The notes: generated by a model from the letters alone, not told the origin. A stretch of 10,459 nucleotides of DNA from an uncultured Collinsella sp. (GCA_938036665.1 CALHWR010000101.1:1-10459), one strand, 5' to 3'; counted from the first letter of the stretch, positions 1-5,403 are shown. A program made the numbers and translations.

Positions 1-63
1 AGACGTATTTGTCGATTTTTACTTGACGGAACACACCTGCTCTTCTCGGCAGCCGTCATCTGC
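1..63 (-). pseudogene. 3' part of the gene split by the IS (partial, runs off the left edge)
   Basis: When the IS and one copy of the target duplication are removed, the minus-strand frame starting at 1466 continues without a stop from the right flank into this stretch and off the window edge. The residues encoded here include TAAEKSRCVPSSKNRQIR. I do not recognise the family. The evidence is the restored open frame plus a good ribosome binding site at its start. The restored piece is only about 34 codons, so an open frame by chance is possible. Confidence 0.4.
56..63. repeat. Left copy of IS target-site duplication (8 bp)
   Basis: TCATCTGC directly abuts the left inverted repeat, and the same 8 bases directly abut the right inverted repeat at 1418-1425. 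Eight or nine base duplications are usual for the IS256 family. This fixes both element boundaries. Confidence 0.93.
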
Positions 64-88
64 GGCTTATAGGACAAAATGTGTGTCC
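64..88 (+). repeat. Left terminal inverted repeat of the IS (25 bp)
   Basis: This is an exact reverse complement of 1393-1417 over all 25 bases. It begins GGCTTATAGGAC and ends TGTGTGTCC. The next base inward differs (C at 89 against the complement of T at 1392), so the repeat ends there. Confidence 0.95.
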
Positions 89-112
89 CGATAGAACATC
101 CGTTTCCATCCA

Positions 113-1231
113 TTAATCCAGCCAGAACGGGTACGGGTCCCTGTGGTGGAGGTCCTCCCACACGGCCCTGTCGCCCCATTCCGGCCCTCCGTCCTCGCGT
201 GACGGCGAGGCGGAGTAGACGCTGAACAGGAAGTCGATGTCCGCGTCGGTCGGCATCGTGGCGAGCTTCTCGCGCGCCGTCCTCGCGCCCCCCGAGTGCG
301 CGTGGCACCACCAGAACACCGCCTTCACGCGCTTGACCGACGTCAGCCCCCGGTGGTTGCGCAGGACGGCCCTCATCTGCGAGTTCACCCCTCCCTCGAT
401 CATGTTGTTGGTCGACGGCAGCGGGCCGGCCTTGGCAAGGGCGGGGTCGAGGTAGGTGAACAGCGTCCCCGCCGACACCAGCGACGACAGCGACGAGCGC
501 GCCCGCCTCAGCCTCTCGTGGGTGTAGACCCTCCTGCCGTCCACCACGGTCCTGTCCTCCAGGAAGTCGGCCCAGAACCCGCACCAGTCGAGGTAGCGCT
601 CGACCCAGAGCTCGGCCTGGTGCAGCGTCTCGATTCCCATGAGGTCGCGCGCGATGAGGTAGAGCTCGCGCCCCGCCTGGAGCTTCGGCCGCGTCGTCGT
701 GTAGCGCTTGACCTGCGAGAAGGCGTGGAAGGTGCATCTCTGGACCCTGGTGCGCGGCCAGGTCTCGCGCACGGCCTTGGCGAACCCGCTCCCGCCGTCG
801 GTGACGACCACCTCGGGCGCCGGGATCGGCGCCATGAGGGCCGACCACGCCCTCGAGTTCTCCGACCTTGCCATGTACCAGGAGACCACCCTCTCGCCGC
901 TGCAGCATATGAGCACCACGAGGTCGCGCGCGACCCAGATCCCGTCGACGTAGAGCACGCGGTGCAGCTCGCCGTCGGGGACGGGCATGGGCCAGACCTC
1001 CCAGAACTCGGCCGTCCTGCGCCTGAAGGACCGCCCGCCGCCCGGCATCGCCGCCTAGGAGTCCTTGGAGAGGAGCCACCCGAGGAACTCGTCCAGCCTC
1101 GTCGCCGTGTCGTCGTACCTCACCGTCGTCGACGCGCCGCAGGCCGTGCACCTCCACCGCTGGGACCCCGATGAGGTCCTGCCGTTGCGCTTGGTCCGAC
1201 CGCCGCAGTAGGGGCAATAAACGGCCTTCAT
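113..1231 (-). pseudogene. IS1249-type transposase interrupted by an amber codon
   Basis: This is the Mutator-like DDE transposase that would catalyse movement of the surrounding IS. The first segment (1231 to 1058) encodes a Cys4 zinc ribbon, CPYCGG and CTACG, and ends in LLSKDS. A TAG at 1055-1057 follows, and the same frame continues as AAMPGGGRSFRRR to a TAA at 113-115. In numbering from the Met at 1048 the DDE residues are D35 (YVDGIWV), D84 (VVTDGGSGF) and E218 (MIEGGVN), with a family CxxH motif at C105/H108. Total length with the stop counted as a residue is about 372, close to intact relatives. I prefer the ATG at 1231 to the in-frame GTG at 1237, because AGAGG is five bases before the ATG but touches the GTG. 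TAG is one change from CAG (Gln). A decayed gene is the simplest reading; readthrough, restart at 1048 or a sequencing error cannot be excluded. Confidence 0.88.
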
Positions 1232-1272
1232 GGGCACCTCTTCCGAAAGGGTATTTAACGGTTCCGGAAAAG

Positions 1273-1300
1273 GTTATCTACCTGCGGTAACGATAGGCAA
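1273..1300 (-). promoter_or_regulatory. Putative transposase promoter
   Basis: On the minus strand, TTGCCT (1295-1300) and GATAAC (1273-1278) are separated by 16 bases and lie about 40 bases before the transposase start. It sits inside the element, immediately downstream of the internal inverted-repeat copy. Prediction by eye only. Confidence 0.45.
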
Positions 1301-1302
1301 CC

Positions 1303-1319
1303 GGACACACATTCTGTCC
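1303..1319. repeat. Internal copy of the inner inverted-repeat sequence
   Basis: GGACACACATTCTGTCC matches the inner 17 bases of the right terminal repeat (1393-1409) with one mismatch (C for T), in the same orientation and 90 bp inside it. It directly abuts the -35 box of the putative transposase promoter, so transposase binding here could repress its own gene. No matching extra copy is seen at the left end. Confidence 0.7.
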
Positions 1320-1355
1320 GAGCGGTTAAAAGCGGGCACGGAATTTAAACGGCTG

Positions 1356-1386
1356 AAAAAGGGGCATCGACCTGCGCCGATGCCCC
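1356..1386 (-). terminator. Intrinsic terminator inside the IS, upstream of the transposase
   Basis: On the minus strand a perfect 9-bp stem (GGGGCATCG with CGATGCCCC, 8-base loop; 1361-1386) is followed by TTTTT (1356-1360). It lies between the right end of the element and the transposase promoter. It would stop transcription entering from outside the IS, a known strategy by which insertion sequences avoid transposase expression from neighbouring promoters. Confidence 0.72.
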
Positions 1387-1392
1387 CAACGT

Positions 1393-1417
1393 GGACACAC
1401 ATTTTGTCCTATAAGCC
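1393..1417 (-). repeat. Right terminal inverted repeat of the IS (25 bp)
   Basis: Exact reverse complement of 64-88. The outer end at 1417 is followed at once by the second TCATCTGC. Confidence 0.95.
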
Positions 1418-1425
1418 TCATCTGC
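1418..1425. repeat. Right copy of IS target-site duplication (8 bp)
   Basis: TCATCTGC directly follows the right inverted repeat and is identical to 56-63. Confidence 0.93.
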
Positions 1426-1466
1426 GGGAGGAACTGCCTCGTCAGCTGGGTGAGCACGTCTTCCAT
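1418..1466 (-). pseudogene. 5' part of an unidentified gene split by the IS
   Basis: An ATG at 1464-1466 is preceded on the minus strand by GGAGG with six bases between, a good ribosome binding site. The frame reads MEDVLTQLTRQFLPQM and is then cut by the IS. In the present sequence it continues into the element and stops after about 31 more codons. With the IS and one duplication removed it joins the frame at 1-63. The family is not recognised. The gene sits downstream of the rplI terminator in the same orientation, so it probably had its own promoter between 1467 and 1612; I could not pick a convincing one there. Confidence 0.42.
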
Positions 1467-1612
1467 TGCAACCTCCATCTCTCCTGATGATGGAATTGTC
1501 GCAACCGGGGCCCCGTCGCGTGTACTGCGTGCAGGACACTTATCCAAAGTGGTCTAACACAACGCTTATGTGGGACTGCATCTCAATGTATGACGTGACA
1601 CCCACTCAGCGC

Positions 1613-1651
1613 AAAAAATAAAAGGGCGCCCTGGTTTCCCAGAGCGCCCTT
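1613..1651 (-). terminator. Intrinsic terminator of the rpsF-ssb-rpsR-rplI operon
   Basis: On the minus strand a 13-bp stem (1622-1634 with 1639-1651, one G-U pair) closes a GAAA tetraloop and is followed by the T-rich tail TTTTATTTTTT (1611-1621 region). It lies about 30 bases after the rplI stop codon. This is a strong terminator ending the ribosomal operon. Confidence 0.93.
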
Positions 1652-1683
1652 CTTAGAACAAGATTGTTGCGTTGCAGCAAATG

Positions 1684-2223
1684 CTACTCGGCAGCAGCCT
1701 CAGTCTCGACCTCGGCGGTCTCGGCCTCGGCGACCTCAGCGGCCTCCTCGACCTCAGCCTCGGCAGCGAGCTCCTCGGCGGTAACGCCGACGAGAACGAC
1801 AACCTCGGCCTTGATCTCGCGGTACAGCGAGATGGCAACGGTGTGGGCACCGGCAACCTTGATGGGCTTACCGAGCTCGACGCGCTTGCGGTCGATGTCC
1901 ATACCGAGCTGAGCCTTGATGGCGTCAGCGATCATAGCGGCGGTAACGGAGCCAAAGAGGATGCCCTCGTCGCCGACCTTGACGTCAACGGTGACCGTCT
2001 TGCCCTCAAAGGCAGCCTTGGTCTCATTGGCGGTAGCCAGACGGACGGCCTCGCGCTTGGCGATGTTGTTGCGACGCTCGTCAAGCTGCTTGAGGTTGCC
2101 CTTGGTGGCGGCAACAGCGAGCTTCTTGGGGAACAGGAAGTTCTCAGCGTAACCCTGAGCGACCTCTACGACGTCACCCTCGCCGCCCTTGCCCTTGATC
2201 TCATCGAGAAGAATAACCTTCAT
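1684..2223 (-). CDS. rplI: Large-subunit ribosomal protein bL9
   Basis: Encodes 179 residues of bL9, which binds 23S rRNA near the L1 stalk and helps keep reading frame. The N-terminal RNA-binding domain is clear (MKVILLDEIKGKGGEGDVVEV, GYAENFLFPKKLA), followed by the long connecting helix and a C-terminal domain ending near residue 148. The last 30 or so residues form an extra tail made almost only of Ala, Glu and Val, absent from typical L9 proteins of about 150 residues. ATG at 2221-2223 has GGGAG about nine bases upstream. It is the last gene of the operon, 15 bases after rpsR, so translation is probably coupled, and a strong terminator follows. Confidence 0.97.
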   Translation of the reverse strand: MKVILLDEIKGKGGEGDVVEVAQGYAENFLFPKKLAVAATKGNLKQLDERRNNIAKREAVRLATANETKAAFEGKTVTVDVKVGDEGILFGSVTAAMIADAIKAQLGMDIDRKRVELGKPIKVAGAHTVAISLYREIKAEVVVLVGVTAEELAAEAEVEEAAEVAEAETAEVETEAAAE

Positions 2224-2238
2224 GATGCGTCTCCCTTC

Positions 2239-2505
2239 TTAGCCGCGATCGCGGTTGCCACGAGAGGAAACCACGGGGACGGTGTACGGCAGGAGAGCCA
2301 TCTCGCGGGCGCGCTTGATGGCGTTGGCGATGTCATGCTGATGCTGCGTGCAAGCGCCAGTGACGCGACGGGGCTTGATCTTGCCACGGTCGGTCATGTA
2401 CTTACGGAGAAGCTGAGTGTCCTTATAGTCGATGAACTCAGTGTTCTCCTTGCAGAACTGGCAGTACTTACGACGCGGCTGACGTGCAGAAAAATCATTA
2501 GCCAT
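2239..2505 (-). CDS. rpsR: Small-subunit ribosomal protein bS18
   Basis: Encodes 88 residues of bS18, which binds the 30S platform as a pair with bS6 encoded upstream in the same operon. The core is typical ([20 protein letters not shown], then [29 protein letters not shown]). C15, C18, C52 and H55 are placed as expected for the zinc-binding (C+) form of S18; that metal site is inferred from spacing, not shown. The ATG at 2503-2505 has AAAGG upstream with a slightly long spacing. rplI follows after 15 bases. Confidence 0.97.
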   Translation of the reverse strand: MANDFSARQPRRKYCQFCKENTEFIDYKDTQLLRKYMTDRGKIKPRRVTGACTQHQHDIANAIKRAREMALLPYTVPVVSSRGNRDRG

Positions 2506-2577
2506 GTCAAAATACCTTTCATTTGGCTACTTCGGCGAACCGAAGCCGCCTCTCACTCAAAAATAGGTGAACAACCC

Positions 2578-3030
2578 TTAGAACGGGATGTCCTCATCGT
2601 AGACGTCGACCGCGGGCGGCGTAGCCACCGGTGCGGCAGGACGTGCTGCGGGCGCGGGAGCTGCGGGGGCGTAACCGCCCTGATCGTAGCCGCCCTGGCC
2701 ACCACGGGAGCTCATAAACTCGATCTCATCGACGATGACCTCAAGCTTGCTCCGGCGCTGACCGTCGCGCTCCCAAGAGCTGTAGCGCAGCTTGCCCTCG
2801 ATCGCGACCTTGTTTCCCTTTGCCAGGAAACGGCTCACGGCCTCGGCGCGGGTGCCGAACATGGTGCAGTCGACAAAGTTGGGATAGTCCTCCCACTCGC
2901 CAGTCTGCGCGTTGCGGCGACGATCGTTCACGGCGACGCCAAAGGACAGAACCTGGGTTCCGCCGGCGGTGGCGCGCAGCTCGGGATCACGCGTGAGGTT
3001 ACCGGTGATGTTCACTCGATTGATGCTCAT
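2578..3030 (-). CDS. ssb: Single-stranded DNA-binding protein
   Basis: Encodes 150 residues of SSB, which coats single-stranded DNA in replication, recombination and repair and recruits partner proteins through its C-terminal tip. The OB fold spans about residues 1-112 (MSINRVNITGNLTRDPELR, FVDCTMFG, LAKGNKVAIEGKLRYSSWE). A flexible Gly/Ala/Pro linker follows, and the protein ends in DEDIPF, the conserved acidic partner-binding tip. Placement between rpsF and rpsR is the common bacterial arrangement. The ATG at 3028-3030 has GAGGAAG upstream. A gap of about 48 bases separates it from rpsF and about 72 bases from rpsR. Confidence 0.98.
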   Translation of the reverse strand: MSINRVNITGNLTRDPELRATAGGTQVLSFGVAVNDRRRNAQTGEWEDYPNFVDCTMFGTRAEAVSRFLAKGNKVAIEGKLRYSSWERDGQRRSKLEVIVDEIEFMSSRGGQGGYDQGGYAPAAPAPAARPAAPVATPPAVDVYDEDIPF

Positions 3031-3078
3031 AACTCACTACTTCCTCTTGGGGCACAAGCCCAGTCCAAAACGACAGTC

Positions 3079-3372
3079 TTACTCCTGGTCGTCGCGACGG
3101 ACGATCATGTGGCGGACCACAGCGTCGGTGATGCGCAGGACGCGATCAAGCTCGGCGATCTGGGTAGGATCTGCGTGGAAGTTGATGAGGGTGTAGTCAC
3201 CATCGGTGAGGTCGTTGATCTCGTAGGCGAGCTTGCGCTTGCCCCACTCGTCAACGGAGTCGACCTTGCCAGCGCCCTCAGCGATCGTGGTATCGATACG
3301 CTTCATAACAGCGAGACGAGTCTCGGGGTCGAGCGACGGGTCAACAAAGAACAGCAGTTCATAAGCCTTCAT
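3079..3372 (-). CDS. rpsF: Small-subunit ribosomal protein bS6
   Basis: Encodes 97 residues of bS6, which pairs with bS18 on the 30S platform. The sequence is typical: MKAYELLFFVDPSLDPE at the start, GKVDSVDEWGKRKLAYEIN and GDYTLINFHADP in the middle. A longer frame opens seven codons earlier at 3393, but the ATG at 3370-3372 is preceded by AGGAGGTGA with four bases between, a near-perfect Shine-Dalgarno, so that start is chosen. First gene of the operon; a promoter and a leader hairpin lie upstream. Confidence 0.98.
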   Translation of the reverse strand: MKAYELLFFVDPSLDPETRLAVMKRIDTTIAEGAGKVDSVDEWGKRKLAYEINDLTDGDYTLINFHADPTQIAELDRVLRITDAVVRHMIVRRDDQE

Positions 3373-3398
3373 ATTGTCACCTCCTCTGGGCAAATGTG

Positions 3399-3427
3399 GC
3401 TTCAGGTCGTGAAGGTGCGCCTGAAGC
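3399..3427 (-). promoter_or_regulatory. Leader hairpin upstream of rpsF
   Basis: GCTTCAGG (3399-3406) and CCTGAAGC (3420-3427) form a perfect 8-bp stem with a 13-base loop within the predicted rpsF leader, ending about 17 bases before the Shine-Dalgarno. In several bacteria the S6-S18 complex represses this operon through a leader structure with a CCG motif. I do not see CCG in this hairpin, so a link to that autoregulation is only a possibility. Confidence 0.45.
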
Positions 3428-3443
3428 AGGAAAAGACTTGGTA

Positions 3444-3472
3444 ATAATATCTTTCAACCTCCTAGGCTGCAA
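3444..3472 (-). promoter_or_regulatory. Putative promoter of the rpsF operon
   Basis: On the minus strand TTGCAG (3467-3472) and TATTAT (3444-3449) are separated by exactly 17 bases. The start point would be near 3437, giving a leader of about 65 bases before rpsF. This is the best sigma-70-type match upstream of the operon. Confidence 0.65.
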
Positions 3473-3832
3473 GAATATGCAGCTACAACCTCATGACCTC
3501 CACATATGTCCATGCTCACACGGCACTTCATGCGCATTCCAACCAAATGCTGACCAAATGCTTGACGGATCTGTGTTCAAGATACGGTGCCGTGGGGACA
3601 AGCTGAGCCAAGCCGCAGGTCAGCGGGCACAAGGCTGTGGTCGCAAAATGCATACCAGTGGCCCACAGCACCACCCAAAGATTTTTAAATTCATTGCCAA
3701 GTCGCTTATGAATACCCCTTTTGAACAATTGAGTTAATCAACCACGCTGGTCGGAAGCCGTTTTTTGGCACCTCAAACCCCACTGCAACGACAAGCGCGG
3801 CCAAGCGTTTTAAAAAATGCCAACTTTTCTGT
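3473..3832. other. Gene-free stretch between the rpsF promoter and the tRNA promoter
   Basis: No frame here has both a plausible ribosome binding site and protein-like composition. Visible structure is limited to an 11-base-period tandem pair of ACCAAATGCT (3542-3551 and 3553-3562) and a 7-bp inverted repeat GCTGTGG/CCACAGC (3634-3640 and 3663-3669). It may hold upstream activating sites for the tRNA promoter or a decayed gene. I cannot assign it a function. Confidence 0.5.
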
Positions 3833-3860
3833 TTGCACTTTGCGGTTCCTCGTGTATACT
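3833..3860 (+). promoter_or_regulatory. Promoter of tRNA-Ser(GGA)
   Basis: TTGCAC (3833-3838) and TATACT (3855-3860) are 16 bases apart, or 17 if TTTGCA is taken as the -35 box. Transcription would start near 3867, leaving only about ten bases before the mature tRNA, as is common for tRNA genes. Confidence 0.78.
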
Positions 3861-3876
3861 GACTTTCGCATTTAAC

Positions 3877-3967
3877 GGAGAGTTGTCCGAGTGGCCGAAG
3901 GAGCACGATTGGAAATCGTGTAGGCGTCAAAAGCGTCTCCAGGGTTCAAATCCCTGACTCTCCGCCA
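3877..3967 (+). tRNA. tRNA-Ser (anticodon GGA)
   Basis: A 91-base serine tRNA including the encoded CCA at 3965-3967. The acceptor stem pairs GGAGAGT with ACTCTCC. The anticodon stem CACGA/TCGTG encloses TTGGAAA with anticodon GGA at 3911-3913, reading UCC and UCU. A long variable arm marks it as class II, and the T arm contains GGTTCAAAT. Its own promoter lies just upstream and a terminator just downstream. Confidence 0.97.
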
Positions 3968-3976
3968 GTTAATTCC

Positions 3977-4006
3977 AAAGCAGGCCTTCGAGCCTGCTTT
4001 GTTTTT
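3977..4006 (+). terminator. Intrinsic terminator after tRNA-Ser(GGA)
   Basis: AAAGCAGGC (3977-3985) and GCCTGCTTT (3992-4000) form a perfect 9-bp stem with a 6-base loop, followed by GTTTTT. It lies between the two serine tRNA genes, only nine bases before the second. Confidence 0.88.
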
Positions 4007-4015
4007 ACCCCACGC

Positions 4016-4106
4016 GGAGGGGTGGCAGAGTGGTTGAATGCGGCGGTCTCGAAAACCGTTTGGCCTGTATAAGGTCACGAGGGTTCGAATCCCTCCTCCT
4101 CCGCCA
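4016..4106 (+). tRNA. tRNA-Ser (anticodon CGA)
   Basis: A 91-base serine tRNA with encoded CCA at 4104-4106. The acceptor stem pairs GGAGGGG with CTCCTCC with one G-U pair. The anticodon loop CTCGAAA carries CGA at 4050-4052, reading UCG. A long variable arm and the T loop TTCGAAT fit class II tRNA-Ser. No room for a separate promoter exists between the preceding terminator and this gene, so it probably depends on transcription passing that terminator or on a promoter inside the first tRNA gene. The last 25 bases before CA (4081-4105) recur inverted at 4171-4195. Confidence 0.97.
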
Positions 4107-4119
4107 TTTTGGTTGAGAA

Positions 4120-4144
4120 AGCTCCCGAAAACGGGGGCTTTTTT
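4120..4144 (+). terminator. Intrinsic terminator after tRNA-Ser(CGA)
   Basis: AGCTCCCG (4120-4127) and CGGGGGCT (4132-4139) pair over eight positions with one G-U, closing an AAAA loop, followed by a run of T to 4144. It ends the tRNA transcription unit. The A-rich left side could also make it work, less well, for minus-strand transcripts. Confidence 0.85.
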
Positions 4145-4170
4145 GTTTAGAGTCCCTTACAAGCAAATAC

Positions 4171-4195
4171 GGCGGAGGAGGAGGGATTCGAACCC
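4171..4195 (-). repeat. Inverted 25-bp copy of the tRNA-Ser(CGA) 3' end
   Basis: This stretch is an exact reverse complement of 4081-4105, which covers the T loop, the 3' side of the T stem and the 3' acceptor strand of tRNA-Ser(CGA). Similarity stops on both sides and the CA of CCA is not included. The rest of a tRNA is absent, so this is a fragment rather than a gene. It could be a scar of a tRNA-targeting integration or rearrangement, or the remains of a minus-strand tRNA-Ser. The opposite orientation argues against a simple attL/attR pair. Confidence 0.9.
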
Positions 4196-4207
4196 GCCCT
4201 TCCCTCA

Positions 4208-4279
4208 AAAACATGTACGTCAGCCTCCAAAACCGACATTTTTCGACATCTTTGAAGGCTGACGTACACGTTTGGATTG
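4208..4279 (+). repeat. Palindromic 72-bp repeat, copy A (downstream of the nuclease gene)
   Basis: This copy matches the reverse complement of 5404-5475 at 69 of 72 positions. Each arm is about 23 bases (core CATGTACGTCAGCCTCC) around a 19-base centre with ATGTCG repeated twice on the minus strand. In copy A two arm positions no longer pair on the plus strand, but both become G-U pairs in minus-strand RNA. It ends about 17 bases after the nuclease stop codon, and on the minus strand the hairpin runs into TTTTT (4207-4211), so it may also serve as that gene's terminator. Confidence 0.92.
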
Positions 4280-4296
4280 AGCTCACGGGAGTGGCA

Positions 4297-5304
4297 CTAT
4301 TCGGAAGGCGCCTCTTCGTCTCGCATACCTTTCCAGTTGCGGATAAGAGCCTTGCGTAGTTCGTTTTGCTCTCGCTGGTGCCCGGTGTCGGTACAGCGAG
4401 GCATGCCGAGTGCTTCGCGAATGTTGTTCATGGCGCGGTGAAAGGCGAGTTGGCTGCCGAACTGAGCCGAAGTGAGCGTAACGATTCGATATCCCATTTG
4501 GGAGAGAACGGCCTCTCGCTCCGCATCTGCTCCTTTGCGCTCGAACTCATCGTGAAAACCGCCCTTATATTCGATACCGAGCTCCCTGCGCTTGTAGGTA
4601 ACGAGCGCATCGATTTTAAGTGTTCGAGCTTTGGCGCAATGCCAGAGACGTTGAGGGATCTCGAGTGGTTTGTTGAGTTCGATACCTCGGATGCCAACGC
4701 CGCCTTCGCTTGTTGGGAGTGAGAGGGCGATTGCCGAAGCGGTCTCCATAGGCGAGGCCGAGCGATCGTAGATATGCCTGAGCGCGAGCCGTGCACGTGT
4801 GGCACCGGGTTTGCCGGGATGCCGATCGAGCAGTTCGATTATTTCATCCTTGGAGGTGGTGGCTGGTTGCTCGGTATAAGGGTCGGCGGGATTGAGCCTC
4901 ATGCGATAATCGCCGCAAACTTCATAGCCATATTCGAGATATTCGATCCTATCCATCCACTCGGCAGCGAGCACGAAGGTGAAGGCTTCGTCGGTGATGA
5001 AGATTCCGGGCGTCAACTCGTTAATATGCTCGTAGGGAAGATTTTGTCCAAGAATGTGGCAAATGACGCCTTTGGTGCGAATTCGCTCGAATTCGAATAC
5101 AACCGAGATATCGATAGTCTTGAGCATATCGGACGGAATGCCGCAGTCGATAAGTGCCTGTCGTATGCGCGCAACGCGTTGTTGGGTGGAGATGCCTTGT
5201 GCGCCTATCTGGTAGTCGTGCCGCGCAAGAGACTGAACCAAATTCTGGGGTGCATGATGAACAAGCCATGCGGTTTTATGCGAAATGAGAACAGGGGTAT
5301 CCAT
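4297..5304 (-). CDS. DUF559/PD-(D/E)XK endonuclease-like protein with AbiEi-like N-terminal region
   Basis: Encodes 335 residues. The C-terminal part (about 185-300) has the layout of DUF559/Vsr-type restriction-fold domains: SPMETA with E187, LKIDAL with D232, IEYKG with E245 and K247, then an ADAEREAVLSQMGYRIVTLT segment. All expected acidic and Lys residues are present, so nuclease activity is plausible but inferred. The first half has a SHKTA motif and a GIFITDEAFTFVLAA segment that resemble AbiEi-like regions often joined to DUF559 in actinobacteria; this part is a weaker call. The ATG at 5302-5304 has GAGAGG six bases upstream. No signal peptide or membrane segment is seen. The gene stands alone, bracketed closely by two inverted palindromic repeats beside tRNA-Ser, which suggests a mobile or defence-related role. 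The true substrate is unknown. Confidence 0.8.
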   Translation of the reverse strand: MDTPVLISHKTAWLVHHAPQNLVQSLARHDYQIGAQGISTQQRVARIRQALIDCGIPSDMLKTIDISVVFEFERIRTKGVICHILGQNLPYEHINELTPGIFITDEAFTFVLAAEWMDRIEYLEYGYEVCGDYRMRLNPADPYTEQPATTSKDEIIELLDRHPGKPGATRARLALRHIYDRSASPMETASAIALSLPTSEGGVGIRGIELNKPLEIPQRLWHCAKARTLKIDALVTYKRRELGIEYKGGFHDEFERKGADAEREAVLSQMGYRIVTLTSAQFGSQLAFHRAMNNIREALGMPRCTDTGHQREQNELRKALIRNWKGMRDEEAPSE

Positions 5305-5359
5305 TGAGGGCCTCTCGCTCTGAGCCGGTATCCAACTCTTATGTCCGTTGAAGTGGGGA

Positions 5360-5389
5360 AATATACCGGATGTGAGTAAATCAACTCAC
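5360..5389 (-). promoter_or_regulatory. Putative promoter/operator region of the nuclease gene
   Basis: On the minus strand TATATT (5360-5365) could be a -10 box about 55 bases before the start codon. Just upstream, GTGAGT (5372-5377) and ACTCAC (5384-5389) form an inverted repeat with a 6-base spacer where the -35 region should be. No good -35 box at normal spacing is seen, so control by a protein bound at the inverted repeat is possible. Weak prediction. Confidence 0.35.
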
Positions 5390-5403
5390 TCATGCTGTGA
5401 ACC

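Larger units (their letters stand above)
64..1417 (-). mobile_element. Complete IS1249-group insertion sequence (IS256 family), 1354 bp
   Basis: The element is bounded by perfect 25-bp terminal inverted repeats (64-88 and 1393-1417, outer end GGCTTATAGGAC) and an 8-bp direct target duplication, TCATCTGC. It holds one transposase reading frame on the minus strand with the Cys4 zinc-ribbon N-terminus and DDE core of IS1249-type (Mutator-like) transposases. The frame is broken by an in-frame TAG at 1055-1057. The right end also carries an extra copy of the inner part of the inverted repeat (1303-1319), a transposase promoter and a terminator facing the transposase gene. Both ends and the duplication are intact, so the insertion is probably recent. 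The coding part is visibly richer in G and C than the ribosomal operon next to it. Confidence 0.94.

Noticed and set aside
296..1174. 292-codon plus-strand frame in the IS
   Set aside because: Antisense of the transposase with Arg/Pro/His-rich low-quality composition.
1672..3444. 590-codon plus-strand frame across the ribosomal operon
   Set aside because: It is the antisense of four certain genes (rplI, rpsR, ssb, rpsF), an effect of GC-rich codon use.
3542..3562. Start of a CRISPR-like array (tandem ACCAAATGCT)
   Set aside because: Only two 10-base units one base apart; no spacers and no cas genes.
4081..4195. attL/attR pair of a tRNA-integrated island
   Set aside because: The two 25-bp copies are inverted rather than direct, only 65 bp apart, and no integrase is visible.
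4038..4262. Plus-strand frame of 74 codons
   Set aside because: It runs through tRNA-Ser(CGA), its terminator and the inverted tRNA fragment, with no ribosome binding site.
4005..4286. Minus-strand frame of 93 codons with RRRRDSNPRD
   Set aside because: It is the antisense of tRNA-Ser(CGA) and the palindromic repeat; this peptide type is a known false call over tRNA genes.
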